DNA of 64,000 nucleotides from Aromatoleum anaerobium (GTDB taxonomy: Bacteria > Pseudomonadota > Gammaproteobacteria > Burkholderiales > Rhodocyclaceae), in NCBI RefSeq assembly GCF_012910705.2, contig NZ_WTVG02000037.1, forward strand, positions 186,001-250,000. Reading direction: 5' to 3'. The position numbers were made by a program, and so were the translations under genes. This document shows, piece by piece, positions 46,475 to 57,278 of the stretch; the first letter of the stretch is position 1; every line of letters starts with the position of its first letter. Under the pieces are notes generated by a model that ran no database searches, was not told where the DNA came from, and saw only the letters and a list, made by a program, of their open reading frames with translations.

Positions 46475-47089
46475 ATGCCCCCCGACTCCGCCCCTCCCGA
46501 CCCGCCGCGCGCCGAAGTCCGCCGCGCGCAGATTCTCGCCGCCGCGGGGGACTGTTTTCGCAGCAAGGGCTTCCACGGTGCGAGCATTGCCCAGATCTCC
46601 AGGATCGCCGGCATGAGTCCGGGGCATATCTATCACTACTTCGAAAACAAGGAGGCGATCATCGCGGCGATCGTCGCGCAGGACCTTGAACATGTCCTGG
46701 CGATGACCGCCTCGTTGCGCGTCGCCTGCAACATGAAGGAGGCGATGGTCGAACACGTCGCCGACGGCGTCGCGCGCAATCTCGAGCCGCGTACGGCGGG
46801 ACTCAATCTCGAGATCCTTGCCGAAGCGGCCCGCAACCCGCATGTCGCCGAGATCGTCCGGTCGGCCGACCGCGTGTGCCGCGACAGCCTCGGGCGGACG
46901 CTGCGCGACATGCGCCGCGCGAGCGGCCATGACGACGACGAGGCGACGATCGCCGGCATGATCGAAGTGCTCGCCGCGATGTTCGAAGGGCTGGCGAGCC
47001 GCAGCATCCGCAACCCGCATCTCGACCGCGACGTCGTCGTGCGGCTGTTCCAGGGCGCGCTGCGCGACCTGCTCAGCCAAAATCCCTGA
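46475..47089 (+). CDS. TetR/AcrR-family repressor of the efflux operon
   Basis: 204 residues. The HTH is AQILAAAGDCFRSKGFHGAS then IAQISRIAGMSPGHIYHYF, followed by ENKEAIIAAIV. The remainder is the variable ligand-binding domain. I chose ATG 46475 with GGAG 9 bases upstream; the alternative ATG at 46409 sits inside the operator and would add 22 residues. Divergent from the efflux genes; likely repressor through the 46380-46409 palindromes. Confidence 0.9.
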   Translation: MPPDSAPPDPPRAEVRRAQILAAAGDCFRSKGFHGASIAQISRIAGMSPGHIYHYFENKEAIIAAIVAQDLEHVLAMTASLRVACNMKEAMVEHVADGVARNLEPRTAGLNLEILAEAARNPHVAEIVRSADRVCRDSLGRTLRDMRRASGHDDDEATIAGMIEVLAAMFEGLASRSIRNPHLDRDVVVRLFQGALRDLLSQNP

Positions 47090-47381
47090 CGCCTGCCTTC
47101 TCCGCGGCCCCACGAGGGCAGCCGCGGTGGCCGGGGATTGCTTCCGGAATACCCGTGAGGCATGAAAATCATTGTTTCGAGGTATTTCCGCGCTGAGCCC
47201 CGTCGGGTAGGTTTCAGTCTCATAGCTTGCGCGGAACGGATTCCTGTCCTTTCATGAACATCTCCAGCGGAATCAAGGGTTCCCACTGCCACGGAAGGGC
47301 GGGACACCGGACGTCGGAAGTCCGGCCTCGGATGTCCGCTCCCGGCGGCAGTGCGCGCCGGATTCACAGACGAGGTGTACT

Positions 47382-50300
47382 TTGGACGACCCTCTCAGCG
47401 ACGGGCGCGCTCCTCCTCGGGAGTGGCTCCCCCCCGGCGGCGAAACGGGGGCGCTGGTGCGCCGCATCGACTGGGGACGGACAGCGCTCGGCCCCGTCGC
47501 GCAGTGGCCGGCGAGCCTCAAGACCGTCGTCGCGCTGGTGCTCGGGGCGGGCTTCCCGGCGGCCCTGCTGTGGGGCGAGGATCTCGTCCAGATCTATAAC
47601 GATGGCTATCGGCCGCTGCTCGGCGCGCGCCATCCCGACGCGCTCGGGCGCAGCGCAAGGGACAGCGGGAGCGGAGCGTGGCAGGTTCACGAACCGCTGT
47701 GCCGCCAGGTGATGACCGACGGCGAGGCGGTCATGCTCTCCGAGCAGGTCGTCGAATCGCCCGGCGACGGCACCCTGCCGCTGTACGTGACGAACTGCTA
47801 CAGCCCGGTCCGTTGCGAGGACGGGAGCATTGGCGGCGTGCTGGTGACGGTGATCGACGACACCCCGCGGATCCTCGCCCGGCGGCGCCAGGATGCGAGC
47901 GAGGCGCGCTACCGGGCACTTTTCGACTCGATCGACGAAGGGTTCTGCATCATCGGGATGATCTTCGATGAGCACGGAAAAGCAGTCGATTACCGCTTCA
48001 TCGAGGTCAATCCGGCGTTCGGGCAGCACACCGGCCTGGTCGATGTGGTCGGCCGCCGGATACGCGAGCTGGTGCCGGAGAATGAATCCTCCTGGTATCA
48101 GATCTACGGCGAAGTGGCGCTCACCGGCGAGCCGGTCCGTTTTCAGCGGCGCGCCGGGATGCTCGACCGCTGGTTCGACGTCTACGCGTTCCGCTACGGC
48201 AAGCCGGACGAGCGGCAAGTGGCGATCGTGTTCAGCAACATCACCGACGAGGTGCGCACCGAAGCGGCGCTGCTGGCAAGGCATGTGCGCTTCTGCCGCC
48301 TGTCCGAAGGGCTCGAGCGGCTTGCGCGCGCGGACAGCAGCGCCGAACTCCTCGACCAGCTGCTGCGCGCGGCGCAGGAACTCGTCGGTGCGGACGGCAT
48401 CACGGTCGAACTCGACAACGGCCGCTTCCGCTGCATCGGCAGGGGGGCGACGAACGGTGCGGTGTGGGAACGAAGCCACCACCCGCTCGTTGCGATCGTC
48501 ACGGACTGGGCGATCCGGCGCCGCGAGACGGCGGTGATCGTCGACGTGCGCGACGACGATCGCGTGCCGCCGGCGGTTCTGGAAGGGGTATCGAAGCGCA
48601 GCCTGGTGATGATTCCAGTGGGCGGCGCGATCCCGTCCGGCGCTGTCGGCGCGTACTGGCTCGAGCCGCACCGGCCGGACGACGAGGAGGTCGCGGTGCT
48701 CGAAGTGCTGGCGCGCGCCGCCGGTACTGCGCTCGCACGGCAACTCGCGAGCGAGCGGCTGCGCCAGAGCGAGGAACGTTTCCGCGTGCTCGTCGAGGAA
48801 ACCGCCCAAGCGGTCTGGGAAGGCGATGCCGCGGGAGCCCTGGTCGTCCATTCGCCGTCCTGGTCCGCCTACACCGGCCAGACTTTCGAGGAAATGGCAG
48901 GTTTCGGATGGCTCGATGCGATTCATCCCGACGACCGCCTCCGCGTCGAAAGGGAATGGCGCGCGGCGGTCGCCGGTCGGCGCGTGTTCGATACGGAACT
49001 TCGCCTGCATCATCGCCGGCGCGAGTGGCGCTGGGCCAACGTGAGGGCGGCGCCGCTCGTCGGGGCGGACGGCGAGGTCGAGAAATGGGTCGGCATGAAC
49101 ATCGACATCACCGACCGCAAAGAGGCGGAACAGCGCGCGCATGAAGCGGCGCTGCACGACCCGCTGACCGCGCTGCCGAACCGCCGGCTGATCTTCGAAT
49201 ATGCCGAGCACCTGCTCGCGGCGGCCGGGCGCAAGCACAGCCAGGGTGCGTTCCTGTTCATCGACCTGAACCGCTTCAAGCCGGTCAATGACCGCTACGG
49301 CCACGAAGCCGGCGACCGGCTGCTGCAGGAGGTCGCGTGCCGGCTGAAGGCGGGCGTGCGCAAGGAAGACATCGTCGGGCGGCTCGGCGGCGACGAGTTC
49401 ATCGTCCTGCTGCCCTATCTCGAGCAGACGCAGGAAGCGATGAACATCGCGCAGTACGTCGTCGAAAGCGTGTCGCAGCCGTTCGTGATCCGCGACGCCG
49501 AAGTCTCCGTTTCACCGTCGATCGGCATCAGCCTGTTTCCGCAGCACGGCATGACCGTCGATGCGCTGATCCGCGCCGCCGATCTGGCGATGTACCAGGC
49601 CAAGCACTGCAGCGGCGGCGCTTATTTCGTGTATGCGCCGGACCTCGAACACCGCGACGACGTGTCGACCACGATGGAGGGTCGGCTCAGGCAGGCGCTC
49701 GCAAGAAACACGTTCGCGCTGCATTACCAGCCGGTGATCGACCTGAGAACCGGCGCCGTCACGGGAGCCGAGGCGCTCCTCCGCTTTGCCGGCGAGGACT
49801 GCGAAGGGCTCGGTCCCGGGCTCTTCATTCCCGTCGCCGAATCGTCCGGCCTGATCGGCGCCGTCGGCGAGTGGGTCACTGCCGAAGCGTGCCGTCAGCA
49901 TATCGCGTGGGCCGCGGCGGGGCTGGGGCCGGTGCCGATCGCGATCAACGTGTCGCCGATCCAGTTCCGGCAGCGGCGCTTCGCGCAGCGCCTCGCGGAC
50001 ATCCTGCGCGAGTGCGGCATGAACCCGGCATCGTTGCAGCTGGAGATCACCGAAAGCACGGTGATGGACAACGCCGACGACGCGGCCGGGATCCTCGCCG
50101 CAGTCAGGGCGCTGGGCGTCAAGATCGTGCTCGACGGCTTCGGCACCGGCTGCTCGAGTCTGGTCCATCTCGGTTCACTGCCGCTCGACAAGCTCAAGAT
50201 CGACCGCTCGTTCGTGCAGGGCATCACCGAGAGCTCGACGAGCCGCGCGGTCGTCGAGGCCGTCATTGCGCTCGGCCGCACGCTGGGGCTGGAAGTCGTC

Positions 50301-50441
50301 GCCGAAGGCATCGAAAGCGGCGACACGCTCGCATACCTGAAAGCGCACGGCTGCGACCAGGCCCAGGGGTATTTCCTCGGCCGGCCGCTGCCGCGCGACG
50401 AGTTCGCGCGGCAGTTCCTGCGCCACGGGAGCCAATCCTAG
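47382..50441 (+). CDS. PAS-GAF-PAS-GGDEF-EAL c-di-GMP protein
   Basis: 1019 residues. N-terminal PAS-like sensor (LGPVAQWPASLKTVVALVLG opening), second PAS (RYRALFDSIDEGFCIIGMIF), GAF (about 310-450), third PAS (FRVLVEETAQAVWEGDAAGA), GGDEF domain with GGDEF and I-site RKED five residues before, and EAL domain with EALLRF, ITESTVM and VAEGIES. The DDFGTG loop reads LDGFGTG: the second Asp, a catalytic/metal residue, is Gly919, so phosphodiesterase activity may be lost. Start is a TTG at 47382 with GAGGTG 4 bases upstream. The 290 bases before it contain no gene I can see. Confidence 0.9.
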   Translation: MDDPLSDGRAPPREWLPPGGETGALVRRIDWGRTALGPVAQWPASLKTVVALVLGAGFPAALLWGEDLVQIYNDGYRPLLGARHPDALGRSARDSGSGAWQVHEPLCRQVMTDGEAVMLSEQVVESPGDGTLPLYVTNCYSPVRCEDGSIGGVLVTVIDDTPRILARRRQDASEARYRALFDSIDEGFCIIGMIFDEHGKAVDYRFIEVNPAFGQHTGLVDVVGRRIRELVPENESSWYQIYGEVALTGEPVRFQRRAGMLDRWFDVYAFRYGKPDERQVAIVFSNITDEVRTEAALLARHVRFCRLSEGLERLARADSSAELLDQLLRAAQELVGADGITVELDNGRFRCIGRGATNGAVWERSHHPLVAIVTDWAIRRRETAVIVDVRDDDRVPPAVLEGVSKRSLVMIPVGGAIPSGAVGAYWLEPHRPDDEEVAVLEVLARAAGTALARQLASERLRQSEERFRVLVEETAQAVWEGDAAGALVVHSPSWSAYTGQTFEEMAGFGWLDAIHPDDRLRVEREWRAAVAGRRVFDTELRLHHRRREWRWANVRAAPLVGADGEVEKWVGMNIDITDRKEAEQRAHEAALHDPLTALPNRRLIFEYAEHLLAAAGRKHSQGAFLFIDLNRFKPVNDRYGHEAGDRLLQEVACRLKAGVRKEDIVGRLGGDEFIVLLPYLEQTQEAMNIAQYVVESVSQPFVIRDAEVSVSPSIGISLFPQHGMTVDALIRAADLAMYQAKHCSGGAYFVYAPDLEHRDDVSTTMEGRLRQALARNTFALHYQPVIDLRTGAVTGAEALLRFAGEDCEGLGPGLFIPVAESSGLIGAVGEWVTAEACRQHIAWAAAGLGPVPIAINVSPIQFRQRRFAQRLADILRECGMNPASLQLEITESTVMDNADDAAGILAAVRALGVKIVLDGFGTGCSSLVHLGSLPLDKLKIDRSFVQGITESSTSRAVVEAVIALGRTLGLEVVAEGIESGDTLAYLKAHGCDQAQGYFLGRPLPRDEFARQFLRHGSQS

Positions 50442-50474
50442 CGGCGCCCGTCGACGGCATGGGTCAGGAAAGGA

Positions 50475-51515
50475 TCAGAAGTTGTGATTCACGCCGACCA
50501 TGAGGTTCGTACTGTTCTCGCCCGTTTGACCGGCCGCGCTGGCGACGAATGTCGCATTTTGCGCGGAGTCGTTGTTCACCCGCGTGGCGAAGGCGTAAGC
50601 CGTCGTCCGTTTGGAAAGTGCGTGGCCATAGCCCACGGTCAGATTCGTCGCGTCCATGTCGGAATTCTCGTGATCGAGGCGGCCGATCGCGAAATGCAGC
50701 TTGCCGGCCGGACTGATCGGCGCAATCGCACCGACCTGATAGACCTTGTTGGTGTCCGAATCCTGCTCGACCTGCTGGTAGCTGGCCAGCAACGTGACGA
50801 CGCCGAAATTGTAGGAGCCGCCCGCGTACCATTCCTTCTTGTCGTCGACGCCCACTGCGGCCGGCATGTCCCGGCCGAGGTGGTAGATCACGTTCGCGCC
50901 GACCGGTCCGTTCGCATATTCGGCGCCGATGCTGAAACGATCGCCCTGGCGGCGGTTTGTCGCCTGATTTTCCTCGCCGAACGCGTAGAGCGTGTTGACC
51001 GTGAGGCCGCCCATGTTCGGCGAAATGTAGTTCAGCGCATTGTTCGCGCGCGCCGGGCTCGCGGGCACGATCGTCGCGCCGGCCTTGATGCCGAGCATCG
51101 CCTGCGGCCCCCATGGAGTTCCGATGGCACCGTCGTATTTGAAGACATAGTAGCCGGGAGCGTATTGACGGCCGAGGCCGGCGAAGCCGAAGCCGCCTTT
51201 CAGACCGACGAATTGCTGCCGGGCGCGCAGTCCGGTGGTGCCGATGCCTTCGTTGGCATCGTTCAGGAGCCCATATTCGAGCGCAAACACGGCCGCCACA
51301 CCGTTGCCCAGGGCTTCGGTGCCACGGAAGCCGACGCGGGAGCCGGTCAGGCCGCCCGAATCGATGCCGGTCTTTCTGTTGTCGCCCATTTTTCCGTAGC
51401 TGAGATAGGCGTCGACGACGCCGTAGAGCGTCACATTCGACTGGGCCATGACGGGCGCCGAGGCCAGATTGGCCAAAACAGCGCCGACTGCGACCACTGA
51501 TTGTTTTTTGTTCAT
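50475..51515 (-). CDS. Gram-negative porin (Neisseria/Burkholderia type)
   Basis: 346 residues. Signal peptide with ASAPVMAQ, then SNVTLYGVVDAYLSYGKMGD, the betaproteobacterial porin start. GLTGSRVGFRGTEALGNGVA and RQQFVGLKGGFGFAGLGRQY follow, and the C-terminus ends VGVNHNF with the terminal Phe of outer-membrane proteins. It probably admits the acid substrate to the periplasm. Last gene of the minus-strand liv/ali/bad operon, 35 bases after badK. Confidence 0.93.
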   Translation of the reverse strand: MNKKQSVVAVGAVLANLASAPVMAQSNVTLYGVVDAYLSYGKMGDNRKTGIDSGGLTGSRVGFRGTEALGNGVAAVFALEYGLLNDANEGIGTTGLRARQQFVGLKGGFGFAGLGRQYAPGYYVFKYDGAIGTPWGPQAMLGIKAGATIVPASPARANNALNYISPNMGGLTVNTLYAFGEENQATNRRQGDRFSIGAEYANGPVGANVIYHLGRDMPAAVGVDDKKEWYAGGSYNFGVVTLLASYQQVEQDSDTNKVYQVGAIAPISPAGKLHFAIGRLDHENSDMDATNLTVGYGHALSKRTTAYAFATRVNNDSAQNATFVASAAGQTGENSTNLMVGVNHNF

Positions 51516-51550
51516 TGATTTCCTTTGGTGTGAGTCTGGATCGAGCGCTG

Positions 51551-52323
51551 CTAGCAGTGCGCGAACTGCGGTTTGCGCTTCTCGACGAACGCGTTCATGC
51601 CTTCCTTCTGGTCGGCGAGCGCAAAGGTCGCGTGCAGCGTGCGACGCTCGAACAGCAGCCCTTCGCTGAGCGGGCTCTCGTACGCGCGGTTGACCGATTC
51701 CTTCATCATCATCAGCACCGGCAGCGAATACTCGGCGAGCTGCGCGGCGGCCGCGAGCGCCTCGTCGAGCACCGTGCCGGCCGGGAAGATGCGCGCGACC
51801 AAGCCGCTGCGCTCGGCTTCCTGCGCGTCCATCAGCCGGCCGGTCAGGCACATGTCCATCGCCTTCGTCTTGCCGATCGCGCGCGGCAGGCGCTGCGTGC
51901 CGCCAGCGCCGGGGATCGTGCCGATCTTGATCTCGGGCTGGCCGAAACGCGCGTTGTCGGCGGCGAAAACGATGTCGCACATCATCGCGAGTTCGCAACC
52001 GCCGCCGAGCGCGACACCGTTCACCGCGGCGATGACCGGTTTGCGGAAAGTGCGCAGCCGCTCCCAGTTGCGTGTGATGAAGTCGGACTTGTAGGCGTCC
52101 ATGAAGTCCATCGCGCGCATCGCCGCGATGTCGGCACCGGCGGCGAAAGCTTTGTCGGAGCCGGTCAGCACGACGCAGGCGATGTTCCGGTCGGCCTCGA
52201 ACGCGTCGAGCGCGCGGCCGAGCTCGGTCATCACTTCATCGTTGAGCGCGTTATGCACTTCGGGCCGGTTGATGCGGATCAGGCCGACCTTGTGCCGGGT
52301 TTCGACGAGGATCACGGGATTCA

Positions 52324-52324
<1 letters not shown>
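51551..52324 (-). CDS. badK: BadK-like cyclohex-1-ene-1-carboxyl-CoA hydratase (crotonase family)
   Basis: 257 residues. Oxyanion loop AFAAGADIAAM; catalytic Glu in GGGCELAMMCD and in FGQPEIKIGTIPGAGGTQRL. This is a full enoyl-CoA hydratase. Its place next to aliA and opposite aliB, badH and badI assigns it as the BadK step: adding water to cyclohexene-carboxyl-CoA. The start overlaps the aliA stop by one base (TGATG). Functional specificity comes from context and family resemblance. Confidence 0.85.
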
Positions 52325-53973
<1,649 letters not shown>

Positions 53974-53999
53974 GTGTTGTTCTCCTTCACTGCCGGGCT

Positions 54000-55268
54000 T
54001 CAGCCCTGGACCAGCTTGCATTTGGATTCGTTGAGCGGCAGCGCGGCGTCGGACGCGGGAATCACGCCCCGGACGTGGTAGTAGTCCCACTGCTCGGTCG
54101 ATTCGGCGGGCTTCTTGACCTCGAGCAGCAGCATGTCGTGCGCGAACTTGCCGTCGGCGCGGATGCGGCCCTTGAACAGTCCGTCGTCGATCTCGTTCGA
54201 CTTGAGGTATTTCATCACTGTCGCAGTGTCATCGGTGCCGGTCTTCTCGACCGCCTTCAGGTAGTTGAGCACCGACGAATAGACGCCGGCCTGCGCCATG
54301 CTCGGCATCTTCTTCGTCTTGGCGAAGAAGCGCCGCGACCACGTGCGTGTACGATCGTCGCGGTTCCAGTAGAAGCCCTCCGTCAGCGTCAGCCCTTGCG
54401 CGGTCTTCAGCCCCAGCGCATGCACGTCGTTGATGAACAGCACGATCGGCACGATCGTCTGCTTCGACCCGGTGATGCCGAATTCCGCCGCCTGCTTGAT
54501 CGCGGTGATCGTGTCCTGGCCACCGTTCGCGAGTGCGATGACGTCGGCCTTGGAGCTCTGGGCAGTCAGTAGGAAGGACGAGAAATCGGCGGTTGGAAAC
54601 GGATGGCGCGAGATGCCGGCGACGGTGCCGCCGTTCGCGGTGAGGACGCGGCTCGCGTCGTTTGTCATCGCGGTACCCGCCGCGTAGTCGGCGGCGATGA
54701 AATACCAGTTCTTCCTGCCCGTGCCGACGACGGCCTTCGCGGTGCCGGATGCGAGCCCATACGAGTCATACACCCAGTGCACGGTGTTCGCGTTGCAGCG
54801 CTCGTTCGTGATCGACTGCGATGCGGAACCCGATACCAGCGCGAGCTTGTTCTTCTGCGCGGCGACGTCCATGACCGCGAGCGCGACGTTCGTCGTCACC
54901 AGTTCGACGATGACGTCGACGCGGTCGCGGTCGAACCAGCTGCGCGCGCGCTCGGCGCCGATGTCGGCCTTGTTCTGGTGGTCTGCGCTGGCGAGCTCGA
55001 TCTTCTTGCCGAGCACGGTGCCGTCCTTCGCGAAATCCTCGACCGCCATCTGCGCGGCGACGACCGCGCCGCTGCCGGTGAAGTCGGAGTACGTGCCCGA
55101 CATGTCGGTGAGCACGCCGATCTTCACGACTTCGTCGCTGACCTTCTGCTGGGCAAAGGCCGGTGTGCCCGACGCGATCGTCAGCACCGCAAGGCTGCTA
55201 GCGAGGACGCGCCGGCTCAGCCTGGTGTTGCCGCTCGTTGCTTTCGTTTCTGTTTTTTCTGGATGCAT
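54000..55268 (-). CDS. Periplasmic substrate-binding protein, branched-chain amino acid/aromatic acid type (LivK-like)
   Basis: 422 residues. Signal peptide RRVLASSLAVLTIASGTPAF, then VVKIGVLTDMSGTYSDFTGS, the LivJ/HmgE-type opening. Venus-flytrap fold. It lies apart from its permease genes, across the divergent promoter region, and is the first gene of the minus-strand operon. Presumably it captures the alicyclic acid for LivHMGF. The start at 55268 is placed before the twin-Arg-like leader. Confidence 0.88.
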   Translation of the reverse strand: MHPEKTETKATSGNTRLSRRVLASSLAVLTIASGTPAFAQQKVSDEVVKIGVLTDMSGTYSDFTGSGAVVAAQMAVEDFAKDGTVLGKKIELASADHQNKADIGAERARSWFDRDRVDVIVELVTTNVALAVMDVAAQKNKLALVSGSASQSITNERCNANTVHWVYDSYGLASGTAKAVVGTGRKNWYFIAADYAAGTAMTNDASRVLTANGGTVAGISRHPFPTADFSSFLLTAQSSKADVIALANGGQDTITAIKQAAEFGITGSKQTIVPIVLFINDVHALGLKTAQGLTLTEGFYWNRDDRTRTWSRRFFAKTKKMPSMAQAGVYSSVLNYLKAVEKTGTDDTATVMKYLKSNEIDDGLFKGRIRADGKFAHDMLLLEVKKPAESTEQWDYYHVRGVIPASDAALPLNESKCKLVQG

Positions 55269-55315
55269 ATCTCTCTCCACGTGTGGTCCACGCGCATGTG
55301 CGACGGGGACGCCCA

Positions 55316-55352
55316 AAGTTAGCGTCCGGAACTTTTTAAGTCAATAGATTGA
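55316..55352 (-). promoter_or_regulatory. Predicted sigma-70 promoter and palindrome for the binding-protein/aliA/badK operon
   Basis: On the minus strand TTGACT (55344-55339), a 17-base spacer and TAACTT (55321-55316) form a good promoter, 48 bases before the start codon. The perfect palindrome TCAATAGATTGA (55341-55352) overlaps its -35 box. A MarR protein such as BadR could bind there and block transcription. The repressor assignment is inference. Confidence 0.6.
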
Positions 55353-55492
55353 TATAAAAAGCGAGATGCAGCGTTCGTGAATGGTCCGGCAACCATTCGA
55401 GAAAATCTGTGTAACATTATGAATTTATTACTTAAAAATTATTTTTTCAGACCTCAAAAGAATTCTGTTACGCGTAAAAATAAGGAAAGGTA

Positions 55493-55522
55493 TTGACACA
55501 AAACCCGAGAGCTTCCTAGAAT
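55493..55522 (+). promoter_or_regulatory. Predicted sigma-70 promoter of aliB
   Basis: TTGACA at 55493-55498, 18-base spacer, TAGAAT at 55517-55522. It is followed by AGGAGG and the ATG at 55550. The 55353-55492 stretch is AT-rich and unlike the coding DNA around it, typical of a regulated intergenic region. No second TCAATNNATTGA palindrome was seen next to this promoter. Confidence 0.65.
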
Positions 55523-55549
55523 CGGTCGGACTTGATAAGGAGGAGAAAA

Positions 55550-56698
55550 ATGGATTTCAGTCTCAGCCCCGAGCAGCAGGCGCTCGTCGACACCGCGAAC
55601 CGCTTTGCCCGCGAGCGCCTCGCGCCGGGCTACAAGGCGCGCGAGAAGGCCGAGCGCATCGAGCGCGAAGTCATCCGCGAGATGGGCGAACTCGGTTTTC
55701 TCGGACCGGAGCTGTCCGAGGAGCACGGCGGTCTCGGCGTCGACTGCCTCACCAGCGGGCTGCTGCTCGAACAGATCTCGTACGGCGACTTCAACGTGTC
55801 GTATGTGAACCTGCTCACGTCGCTGTGCGGCCAGATCGTCGCCGGCCATGCGCGGCCCGACATCGCGAAGGAGTGGCTGGGTCAGGTAATCGCCGGACAC
55901 AAGACGATCGCGATCGCGTTGACCGAGCCGAGCGCGGGGTCCGACGCCGCGCGCCTGAAGCTCAAGGCGGTGCGCGACGGCAAGGATTTCGTGCTCAACG
56001 GCGAGAAGACGTCGATCTCGATGGCCACGCAGTCCGACGTCGCGGTGGTGTTCGCGCGCACCGGCGCCGAGGCCGAGCGCGCCCGCGGCATCAGCGCGTT
56101 CCTCGTACCGATGGACCTGCCCGGCATCACGCGCACGGCGTTCGACGACATCGGCACGCGTCCGGTCGGCCGCGGTTCGATCTTCTTCGACGACGTCCGA
56201 GTGTCGGCCGAGATGATGCTCGGCGACGAAGGGCAGGGCTTCGTGCAGGTGATGCAGGGCTTCGACTACAGCCGCGCGCTGATCGGTATGCAGTGCATGG
56301 CGGTCGTGCGCGCGTCGCTCGACGAGACGTGGCGCTATATCCAGGAGCGCGAGGCGTTCGGCAAGAAGATCGGCGAATTCCAGGGAGTCACGTTCCCGCT
56401 CGCCGAAGCCGAGACGATGTACGAAGCCTGCCGCGCGCTATGCCTGCGCACGCTGTGGCTCAAGGACCAGGGGCTGCCGCACACCGCGGAGGCCGCGATG
56501 TGCAAGTGGTGGGCGCCGAAGCTCGCCTGCGAAATCATCCACCAGTGCCTGCTGACGCACGGCCATGGCGGCTACGCAGCCGACTACGACTTCGGCCAGC
56601 GCTACCGGGACGTCATGGGGCTGCAGATCGGCGACGGCACCGCGAACATCATGAAGATGATCATCGGGCGCGAGAAGCTCGCGGCGCACCGGGTCTGA
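55550..56698 (+). CDS. aliB: AliB-like cyclohexanecarboxyl-CoA dehydrogenase
   Basis: 382 residues. MDFSLSPEQQALVDTANRFA is an acyl-CoA dehydrogenase start; ALTEPSAGSDAARLKLKA and IQEREAFGKKIGEFQGVTFP are the FAD and core motifs. At the catalytic-base position, where most members have Y/F-E-G-T, this protein reads IGDGT (Asp362). Asp there is reported for dehydrogenases acting on cyclic acyl-CoAs. The start at 55550 is set by AAGGAGGAG. Electrons would go to ETF, not encoded here. Confidence 0.87.
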   Translation: MDFSLSPEQQALVDTANRFARERLAPGYKAREKAERIEREVIREMGELGFLGPELSEEHGGLGVDCLTSGLLLEQISYGDFNVSYVNLLTSLCGQIVAGHARPDIAKEWLGQVIAGHKTIAIALTEPSAGSDAARLKLKAVRDGKDFVLNGEKTSISMATQSDVAVVFARTGAEAERARGISAFLVPMDLPGITRTAFDDIGTRPVGRGSIFFDDVRVSAEMMLGDEGQGFVQVMQGFDYSRALIGMQCMAVVRASLDETWRYIQEREAFGKKIGEFQGVTFPLAEAETMYEACRALCLRTLWLKDQGLPHTAEAAMCKWWAPKLACEIIHQCLLTHGHGGYAADYDFGQRYRDVMGLQIGDGTANIMKMIIGREKLAAHRV

Positions 56699-56705
56699 GG
56701 CGGCG

Positions 56706-57176
56706 CTACAGCTTCGCCATGTTCCGCTGCAGGAGGCTCACGTAATGGATGAACTGCAGCCGGTCGTCGAACGAGAAGCCCTTGAGCGCCTGGTCGTAGA
56801 ACGCGTGGATCGGCTCAGCGAGCTTGACCCACAGCTCCTCGCCTTTGGGGCTCAGCTTGACCTTGCGCGAGCGGCGGTCTTCCTCGCTGGTCACGCGTTC
56901 GATCAGGCCGTCGCGTTCGAGGCGGGTCAGCAGGCCGGCGAGATTCTGGCGGCTGACGAGCAGGAAGCGGGAGAGCTCGTTGATGCCCATGCCGTCCTTC
57001 GCCTTCGGCCGGGACAGCGCGCCGAGCACGGACCACTGCTGCGTCGTCACGCCGAACTCGTCGAGCGCCTGCGTGCCCTTCGTGTGCAGCGTGTTCGCGG
57101 CCTGGAAGAAGCGGAAGAACAGGCGGTTGCTGATCTCGATCGTGGCGAGGTTCTTGGCGGTGGAAACGTCGGTCAT
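56706..57176 (-). CDS. badR: BadR-like MarR-family regulator
   Basis: 156 residues. Winged helix: ALDEFGVTTQQWSVLGALSR, INELSRFLLVSRQNLAGLLT, and wing RVTSEEDRRSRKVKLSPKG. The arrangement beside badH/badI matches the bad locus of Rhodopseudomonas, where BadR responds to the ring CoA intermediate. The start is uncertain: 57176 (MTDVST) or 57209 (MGAVRT); neither has a strong Shine-Dalgarno. It is convergent with aliB and divergent from badH. Confidence 0.83.
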   Translation of the reverse strand: MTDVSTAKNLATIEISNRLFFRFFQAANTLHTKGTQALDEFGVTTQQWSVLGALSRPKAKDGMGINELSRFLLVSRQNLAGLLTRLERDGLIERVTSEEDRRSRKVKLSPKGEELWVKLAEPIHAFYDQALKGFSFDDRLQFIHYVSLLQRNMAKL

Positions 57177-57213
57177 CGGGTGGGTGGTCAGGGTTCGAAC
57201 GGCGCCCATTGAA

Positions 57214-57245
57214 ACGCAAACAGCGGCCCGGACGCAAACGGGCCG
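57214..57245. promoter_or_regulatory. Repeats in the badR-badH divergent gap
   Basis: ACGCAAAC occurs twice (57214-57221 and 57232-57239), and CGGCCCG (57224-57230) is inverted as CGGGCCG (57239-57245). The gap is only 102 bases if badR starts at 57176. These are the only repeats there and could be a regulator site; no good sigma-70 promoter was recognised. Confidence 0.35.
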
Positions 57246-57278
57246 GAAATTGAGCGGTATCCAACAGAGGAGCAGCAA

